DNA of 64,000 bases from Sclerodactyla briareus (lineage: Eukaryota > Echinodermata > Holothuroidea > Dendrochirotida > Sclerodactylidae). The notes beneath the pieces are model-generated. The model saw nothing but the letters and a program-made list of their open reading frames with translations. It was not told the origin of the DNA and did no database searches. The stretch spans positions 1-64,000 of the forward strand of contig JAODTK010005884.1 of NCBI GenBank assembly GCA_026419785.1. The letters run 5' to 3'. Both the position numbers and the translations under genes were made by a program. Below are positions 57,109-64,000 of this stretch, piece after piece (position 1 is the stretch's first letter; every line of letters starts with the position of its first letter).

Positions 57109-58630
57109 CTCGAAACAGGATTGGTAGGAGGAGCTCGCCGCCCACTCTCGAGCAAGTTTGTCTACTCGGTACGACCGACTCTTGATTCCAACAGTGTATA
57201 TTATGCCCGGTATCTCATAGGCCTACTCAGTCATACAGAAACGGTTGTAAATCTGAGCTTCCCTGTGCGTTGTGGTCACCCTAAAATTTTGAATATTCAG
57301 AGCAAAATAATGTACAACCATGCATAATATCAGATTATCTTCTAGTAAATCTATGCTGCCTCAGATATCCTTCACACTAGAAAAATGGAGCCGAATTCAA
57401 CTTACATGCAGTCTCTCGTGTGGGGGTTCATCGATAGTGGAATAACAAGTTCCGTTTCACACGGGGGTTTCACATAACCTATACTGAATACACGGTCTTC
57501 TTCGTTACACGTAATTAAAACCTGATATGCTGTTCAGTACTTCCGGTGAGAGGAAAGGGGAATCAGCTAATCAAAATAAATAATCACAACACCCTGAACA
57601 AATAATAGGTTGTAGTAGGCCTTCGTCGTTACGGAAATATCTCCCCACTTTGAAAACAATATCTGTGACCAAAGAGCGACAACACTGGCTGCCATTTAAA
57701 AATGTCAATTGCACAAGCGTTCTCAGTAACTGCGATTTCTGAGGCCTGTACAGCCGGAGTAGCTAATATCACGCGGCCGGGGGGGGGGGGGGGGGGAAAA
57801 AAACAGAGAGGGCATGCAATTCGGTGATTGAGAGAGTGTTTAGATAGAGAGGATGGGAACATAGGGGAGGTATAATGTACACAGTGAAGAATTGCTAGAG
57901 TTTTTTTTTTCTCGCGTTCTGTTTATATTTGATGGAAGCAGACCGGCCTGCCTGGTAATTATTACACTCACTGTAACAGCGCGCGCTGACTATCGCAACA
58001 AGATGTATCCATGACCAACATATGTTCACCATCGCGATGTAGAGTACGACTTAGCTAAGTCGTCAGCTGTGTTTCAAGTTGGATTTTATGGACCGTGCTC
58101 TGAAAAAACTCGAATGGAACCTGGATTTACCAATGAATGATTACACTGCAAAGGCCTTACTATATTCACTATGGACTAGCACCCTGTTCACTGACTAAAT
58201 TTCCTAATCAACTAACTATTTATAGCAACTGACTACTAATAATGGGAACTACCTAACTGGCTATCCAACTGACCGACTGACTGACCAATTACAACGTTTT
58301 TTCAGCTCAAACCAACTATGCTGTTTCAGCTTTATTGTTTAAGCACTCGTATAGGCCTACATATTAAGCGTTCAAAATTGATATACATTGACATGGAGAC
58401 AAGTGTAGTATACACTAAGTGAAAATTATCTTTTCCAAGGTATTCTGGCAAACGCGAAAAGAAATGCCGCTATTTCACACCATGAGTAAACTAAATATGT
58501 TTAGGACGCATTCAAAAATCACACTAATCCACCCACTGCCCCCATTCATATACCTATCCCATTCACTCTTCCACAATTTCTGATACATCACGAACAGTAG
58601 TTACTTATGACTAATTAGGGTCAGGAAATT
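57109..58630. other. No gene recognised
   Basis: Apart from the G run, short ACTGACTGACC-type simple sequence at about 58200-58290 is the only structure seen. Confidence 0.4.
57779..57796 (+). repeat. Poly(G) tract, 18 bases
   Basis: A pure G run directly followed by seven A. It has quadruplex-forming potential and is a site where length calls are unreliable. Confidence 0.95.
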
Positions 58631-58922
58631 GTGTTATTTGATAATATTCGATTTCTATGAGTTCAGGAAGCTAAGTGAGGCTCTCACCAAAGAACCTTGG
58701 CCGTAATTATTGTGCGGTGCGCACCGGTAATAACTCGCCTTCTTTTTTTAAACTAGTGCTCAGGTGACGATGCAGGGGGTTATAACCAAACCCAAACTGC
58801 TCCCGGGACAGTCAATTTAGAGAGGACGATCAGTGAACTCCAAGATATACGACGACCCTTTTCGAACCTGGTAGAGCGGAAGATTCCCATCACAACCGCA
58901 AGTACATCCACCTGGAGAGCTT
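58631..58922 (-). mobile_element. SINE family A, copy 3
   Basis: The + strand text reads GAGTTCAGGAAGCTAAGTGAG, CGGTAATAACTCGCCTTCT, ACTAGTGCTCAG, GCTCCCGGGACAG, GAGGACGATCAGTGA and ACCGCAAGTACATCCACCTGG. The same blocks in the same order make up 62640-63030. It lacks the tRNA head, so it is truncated at the 5' side. Confidence 0.75.
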
Positions 58923-59792
58923 ACAAAGGGGCGTCAATGATACCACTCTGTCTATTTTCCCGCCCAAATACCACAAGCCAGTAAGTTAGTAACTACACTG
59001 ATGAAAGTGATACAAATAAAACTGATAACGGGTATAAAGGAGCTCTCATCAGTTATTACTGATGGGGCTATGAAAATCGGTTGGCTTCGGAAACTGCGTT
59101 GATAAACAAGCCAGTAACTATATTGGTGAAAGTAATTAAGACCACGCTACTAGGCCTGAGTCTAGTACATACCGTCACCTATAAACAGTAAACGATTTAG
59201 ACCACTTCATCCATATGCAGACATAGCAGACAGTCAGAAAGCAGGCCCTACGCGTAGGGAACATGTCGTGACGAGAATAAACTTTGGCCGACATTACTCA
59301 AATTTCCATCTGTTCCGGAATTCACCCTGGTATCGTTTTCAGTGTAGAAGATGGTTATAGTCAATTCAGGTTTCTTTTTTCACTTTCATTCGATTTGCTG
59401 GTACGATGACTCTACGTACGGGTTATAACGTAAGGTGTATATTAGCTTTAATTTCGACTATTGCACTGATTACCCTTATACTGCATCAAATCATTGTAGA
59501 AATTTTCGAATGATTTCTCAGGTAACAAAAGACAGAAGAAAGTATGTTGCTCAAGGCACAAGGCAATGTATGTATGTGTGTAGGTAAATTGTAAGCTGGC
59601 TGCGTTGGGAGTTTTTGCGCCCACCTGGGACAACCTATAGCGGGTACACAAGAGGGCGGGCTCCCCCTCCTCTCGGTGCACATGAACATCGAAAGTATCG
59701 CATATGCTTCGCGAACATCTCTTATAAAGAGCTCGGCCGTCACGCTAAGCTGCTCACTGGTTGGCCAACCGGGGTGGGGATCGCCCAGGTGG

Positions 59793-60030
59793 TATAGTCG
59801 TCCGGGTGGGTGTCGTCCGGGTGGCAATTGCCCAGTATGGAATTGTTCGGGGTGGGAGTTGTCGGGTGGTGGCATTGTCCGGGTGGCAATTGTCCGAGTG
59901 GGAATTGTCCGAAGTGGGAATTGTCCGGGTAGGAGTGGTTCGGGCGCGAATTCTTCGGGGGAGGGGGGGGGGGAGGGTTGCCGCGTGTTGATGACCGGGT
60001 GGGAGTTGTTCGGATGGTAATTGTCGGTCA
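59793..60030. repeat. G-rich minisatellite with about 15-17-base unit
   Basis: The unit is close to GTCCGGGTGGGAATT with variants GTCCGAGTGGGAATT and GTCCGGGTGGCAATT. About twelve units occur, interrupted by a run GGGGGAGGGGGGGGGGGAGGG at 59957-59977. The - strand frame of 189 codons (59486-60055), the longest in the window, is the translation of this array: Pro/Arg/Thr-rich with a near five-residue rhythm. I treat it as a repeat and not a gene. Confidence 0.85.
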
Positions 60031-61374
60031 CGGAATGGAGTGCGTGTATATGCATGTGTGAGTGTATGAGATTGCTGCGTTGTACGTGCAGCCTACGTGT
60101 GCATTGTGGGGTCCTGTTTCAGTGGGTAAGCTGGTCGACTTGGATTGCGTGTATGGTTATAGTGAGGATATGTGAGGGTGTGTAAATGGGCTGTGCATGT
60201 GACCCGCGTAATTAAACAGTAAGAATCCAAAATAAAAAACACCGATCATGTTAATAATTATATAAAAGATGTCAAAATCTTGATGTTGTTAAAACAGGAC
60301 CTTTTGGACTATATATATCTCATTTTCCAAGTCTGGCAATGCTTGCTTGAAAAAGAAATACGGAAGATTTATGTGATGATTAATATGTGATGGAGCACAT
60401 GACCCATATTGTCCGAAGAGATCAAAAGTCATGTGAGGAATCGGTGAAAGTTGTTTGACTTTCTCTAATAAAATACTGTTGTGTCACGTGCACAGCTACC
60501 AGTGTTGTCTTGTCGCGCCCTGTAACGTAGCTGACGTTCGGCACCATTATCTCGATTATTACTGCACATTTTCCGCGAGATTGAGAATCTTCATTGTTAT
60601 GAGGATGAATGAGGCCCGGATGAAGTTCAGTGTTGGAAGTTAGATTTGAATTAGTCATAGAGAAACATGGGAAAAAGGGATTTTGTTTTCGACTGAGGCT
60701 CGAGGAGAAATGGAAATGGACAAAATATAAACTGTAATCTGCTAGACACCGATTGCTCTGTAATCAGGAAATTTGTTTCGAAGTCGTCACTCCAGAAGTT
60801 TATTATGTTCAGGACATGCTAAAGAAGGAGATTTTGAAAATCCACCGACTTCTGTTGCGAAATATGAATATTCCGTATAGTACATAAGAGAATAGAGAAA
60901 CCGTTAACAAGTATATGACCAAATTCCGGTGTGTGCGTGAGGATAATAAGAAACTAGCACAACACGTGCATTGATTCGAATTTCTGCCAGGCCTATGTAT
61001 ACAGATAAGCGGAAAGCCTGATAAACCCTATTACTGTGGTATGTGTGAAACTCAAAGACACTTTCAGCATTAATCCTCTATAACACCACGAGATGAACAG
61101 AATAACAGAATTCAGAATTATCTGTAGAGTAATTTTACTAGTATGCTCTTTGCTAATCACGGTATGAATAATATTGGGATTTCGAGATATACATTTCTTC
61201 GTTTTGGAAAAATCTACTTATAAAATTAAAGAAGGATGCAGCGTATACTTGGCCATTCAGAAAAATATGAGTCTTTGGCTTCTGGTTAAGAAATTAAGGA
61301 AAGAATGCACGCCTCACTCTCCGAAATATCACTTTCCTCAGTTATTCCTGTGAGTCATCTTATGATATATGCCA
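60031..61374. other. No gene recognised
   Basis: GTGTATGTG-type simple sequence to about 60200 is followed by AT-rich sequence with short frames only. Confidence 0.4.
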
Positions 61375-61544
61375 TGGGCGCAGCCACTGTCTGAAAGTTG
61401 GGGGGGCGGGGGGGGGTCAAGAGCAATTGGGGGGTCCGAAGCAAGTGATGGGAAACAATTGCATGTGAAAACAATCATTTGTATGGAGGCCTTCCCCCAA
61501 AAGTTTGGGGGTCATGACCCCGGACCCCCTAGTGCTGCGCCTGT
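61375..61544. mobile_element. Small MITE with GGCGCAGC ends
   Basis: Left end GGGCGCAGCCACTG, right end inverted ACAGGCGCAGCACTAG. G-rich left part and C-rich right part (CCCCCAAAAGTTTGGGGGTCATGACCCC, itself palindromic) can pair. About 170 bases, no coding. Confidence 0.6.
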
Positions 61545-61770
61545 AAACCTGCACGGGGTTAATCATTCAAGTGGACCAAATGTGTTGCCTAGAATGAGGA
61601 TCATGATTGTCGGACAAAAATATTTTACAATGAAAAGGATGAAGCGTATCGAAAACCTTTACTGCATATTCCTCGTGCGCATTATCGTACGTCTAATTTG
61701 CATTTGTAGAACAAGTACTACTACGAGGTGCGGCAGTGGTACGCTACTACGTGTGCTGTAGCAGTATCTC

Positions 61771-62045
61771 AAGAGGCGGATCTAGCCTAACATGAAGGGA
61801 GTATCTAAGCGGAGCGCCACATCGGTGGCGCGGAGCGGGATCCGAAAAATTTGAAAAATTCAGTCACCTGGAAAGGCCTTTCCCAGCTGCGAAAGGCATG
61901 CATAATCGTCTTATTTATTAATTCAAAATACGTTAATAACAATATATATTCTTTATTATTTATATTTTTTTTTGGGGGGCGGGGTTATAATTTGGGGGGA
62001 GCAAATCCCCCTCCCGTCCCCCCCCCTCTTTCGTAGAACCGCGCC
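61771..62045. mobile_element. MITE carrying hairpin module copy 2
   Basis: Left end AGAGGCGGATCTAGCC and right end inverted AGGCGCGGTTCTACG are imperfect inverted repeats. Inside are the hairpin module (61802-61840) and a T/G-rich stretch. No coding. Confidence 0.5.
61802..61840 (+). repeat. GC-rich hairpin module, copy 2
   Basis: TATCTAAGCGGAGCGCCACA, TC, GGTGGCGCGGAGCGGG. GCGCCAC pairs with GTGGCGC over seven bases with a short loop. The GCGGAGCG flank is kept on both sides. Confidence 0.85.
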
Positions 62046-62504
62046 TGCGCCAGATTTTAAGAGAGCCGGATGGGGTAAAAAAGGAAAAAAATAAATGTAT
62101 CCCAAGCCAGACCCGGACTAATTCGGATAAAACCACATTCAACTATGATTAACGAGTGTTGACCGTTTGCACGATCAAGTGGTTAAGTAGGCCCTTATGA
62201 AAGTAAACTGTTTACAACCGGCCAGGAAGGACCCCATTTAGAATCAAAACATGGCAAGTGACATATACAGGAATCGCGGTTTCGTATTGGGAATAGGTCT
62301 TTATAGACATACTATCGTAGATGCGATAACTAGGATCCACTATAGTAAGCTGATCTAGCTTTTCGATTTCGATCGGATTGTCTGCGATATACGATACGGA
62401 AGCTGAACATAGGTGACGAACAGTGTTCAGGGAGGGATCAAGGAAATTCAGTTGGAGGGGCGCAAAATATTTCGACAAAGGAGGGGTCCGGGATAACCTT
62501 TGCA

Positions 62505-62610
62505 CTATCTAAGCGGAGCGCCACCACCGGTTGACGCGCAGCGTACGCCGTAAAAGAAAATTTGTGGCTTCACAAATCCTCCAGATTGCCGGAAACGGCA
62601 CTTCCTGGGG
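62505..62610 (+). repeat. GC-rich hairpin module, copy 3, with conserved downstream block
   Basis: CTATCTAAGCGGAGCGCCACC, ACC, GGTTGACGCGCAGCGTAC. About 45 bases later GCCGGAAACGGCACTTCCTGGG matches GCCGGAAATGACCCTTCCAGGG after copy 4, so homology extends beyond the hairpin. SINE family A copy 4 abuts its right side. Confidence 0.85.
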
Positions 62611-62617
62611 GTCTAAG

Positions 62618-63110
62618 TTTGATTTGATTTGATTGCTACGGGTTCAGGAAGCCAATTGGACTCATCGTGGAACCCTAACCGAATTTTTTGATCGTGGATG
62701 AGCACCGGCGACAACTCGCCTTCTCTCTCGACTAGTGCTCAGATGATTCGAGTGCATGAGGAGTGACACCAGCATGCTCCCGGGACCGCAATTTTACGTC
62801 CCCATCCGACGGACGATCAGTGATCCTCAGGACCTGACCACTTTCTCAGAACCTGGAGGAGCGGAAGATGTTCGACGCGACTGCTCACAGCCGACCGACG
62901 AGACCTATTGCAAGTGCCCCCGAAACACCCCCCCGAAATTACCAAGCCCACTGCTCAAACAGCAGGACCAGAAACCTAAGACCAGGAACCGCCCTTGAAC
63001 TGCAAGTACAGCCACTTCTGGAAAACGCCCGGTGCTTGTCGGCTGGAATTCGAACCCGGAACCTGTTGCATGCAAGCTGCACTGAATAACCGCTCTAAAC
63101 TATCTCCCCC
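62618..63110 (-). mobile_element. SINE family A, copy 4 (most complete)
   Basis: On the - strand a tRNA-like head begins at 63110 (GGGGGAGATAGTTTAGAGCGG with the A box, B box GGGTTCGAATTCC at about 63046-63058). A 400-base body follows and ends in a TTTGATT-type simple repeat (complement at 62618-62636). The body blocks occur in four other places in the window. SINEs like this are copied by a partner LINE; the partner is not identified. Confidence 0.75.
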
Positions 63111-63379
63111 GCAAGTTACATGTACCCAGGATGTTCTGGGAAGGTGCCCAAGAAAATTTTGCTCTCTGGAGTCTGGACGTGGCTTAAAGGCAAAAAACAA
63201 TGAAAAAAATTCCAACAATCATTCATGTCATGTCACTATGATCGGTACGGAATGAATTACAATTCTCTACATACCATCCATGTCACCATGCCTGCCCAAA
63301 GGTCATGCTGCCACCATTCATTAGTCCATTCTCTCAAATAAAATTGAATTGCGAAAGAGGTGCCTTTGGGCAGTGGTAT

Positions 63380-63680
63380 CACCAGACTTTTCATTCTGGA
63401 GGAACAAGGAGGGCACAGACATTTGACGGAGGGGGGGGGGCATTAAATTATCATCTACGCGGAGCGCCACCATTGTTGCGCGGAGCGTACCATTTTGGTT
63501 TACCGAGCGCCCAATGGCCGGAAATGACCCTTCCAGGGCGTTTTAAGCTGCTGCCATGTTCCAAACTTCAGACACGTCTCAGGCCGGCAGAAAAAAAATA
63601 CAAACAAAATAAAATCTTCTCTATATTTTTTTTAGGTGGGCGCGCGCCGGGTGCGCCCCCTGGATCCGCGTCTGGTGTTT
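63380..63680. mobile_element. Repeat carrying hairpin module copy 4
   Basis: Left part ATCACCAGACTTTTCATTCTGGAGG, right end inverted CACCAGACGCGGATCCAGGGGG; both ends share CACCAGAC. The hairpin module and the GCCGGAAATGACCCTTCCAGGG block lie between. Possible MITE; ends are imperfect. Confidence 0.45.
63451..63490 (+). repeat. GC-rich hairpin module, copy 4
   Basis: TCATCTACGCGGAGCGCCACC, ATT, GTTGCGCGGAGCGTAC. The stem is weakened by a lost base on the right side, but the flanking GCGGAGCG repeats are intact. Confidence 0.85.
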
Positions 63681-64000
63681 GTGTTCGTCCGCTAGTGATT
63701 TTTTACATATCGTACATACGCGTACGATGGGCGCGGTTCATTTAATAGAAGCACTAGTCTATGGGGCCAGAGTCGTCCGGTAGTGTGGCTCCAGTATTTT
63801 TCGGGCATCTTACCGTACCAAAGTAGCTTAGATCATCGCTAAGCGAAAAATATGTATATGCTGCGGTTTCAGCCCGAAATTTCATGGGCGCTGTACATAC
63901 TGTTAGGCCTACTACATAGTGCTCTAGGATGTCGGCCACGACTTTGTACATGGTAAATTATGATTCAATAGAACTTTTTCTGAAGGGGCAAGGGGCGCAC

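Noticed and set aside
59486..60055. 189-codon - strand frame, the longest in the window
   Set aside because: It is the translation of a G-rich minisatellite; composition is set by the repeat and there is no domain.
63040..63110. Possible tRNA gene on the - strand
   Set aside because: The head lacks paired acceptor stems and runs into a repeated SINE body.

Overview
This is nuclear DNA from an animal, most likely a marine invertebrate. It is AT-biased and intron-rich, crowded with degraded LINEs, tRNA-headed SINEs, MITEs, minisatellites and microsatellites, and has no long open reading frame on either strand. Nothing suggests a bacterial, viral or organellar origin: no operons, ribosome binding sites, CRISPR arrays or rRNA are visible. 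I cannot name the species; the repeats fit a non-vertebrate animal but do not decide the phylum.

Two genes can be pieced together across introns. (1) A UBXN4 (erasin/UBXD2) orthologue runs on the + strand from about 4.6 to 13.56 kb. It shows the charged helical region, a UBX domain split over two exons, the membrane-anchor exon and a C-terminal exon carrying the diagnostic DDENNTW motif. The N-terminal thioredoxin-like exons were not found. (2) A candidate type II membrane protein with two Kunitz domains lies on the - strand between 41.6 and 34.7 kb. It has a short acidic cytosolic tail, one transmembrane helix and two phase-1 Kunitz exons separated by a 131-base intron. Both genes carry single-base frame breaks at about one per 60-120 coding bases while their splice sites stay intact. 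This looks more like an unpolished assembly than old pseudogenes, and it explains why conventional ORFs are absent.

Layout: 1-4.2 kb, old dispersed repeats; 4.2-13.6 kb, UBXN4 with repeats in its introns; 13.6-34.7 kb, mostly unassigned sequence with a few weak exon candidates on the - strand; 34.7-41.6 kb, the Kunitz gene, whose long first intron holds two LINE fragments, a SINE, a 118-bp minisatellite and an AT microsatellite; 43.3-46.4 kb, a GT/GC microsatellite, a LINE 3' end and SINEs; 48.8-49.4 kb, a hAT-type MITE; about 50.3-54.5 kb, a nearly full-length but decayed CR1-like LINE; 55.3-55.8 kb, a foldback element; 56.9-57.1 kb, an orphan exon candidate; 58.6-63.7 kb, a dense cluster of SINEs, MITEs and a G-rich minisatellite.

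I found no convincing new multi-gene system. The most useful points for follow-up are the frame-broken but intron-preserving UBXN4 gene with a triplicated splice donor, the tethered double-Kunitz gene with acidic P1 residues, and a four-copy GC-rich hairpin module shared by otherwise different repeats.
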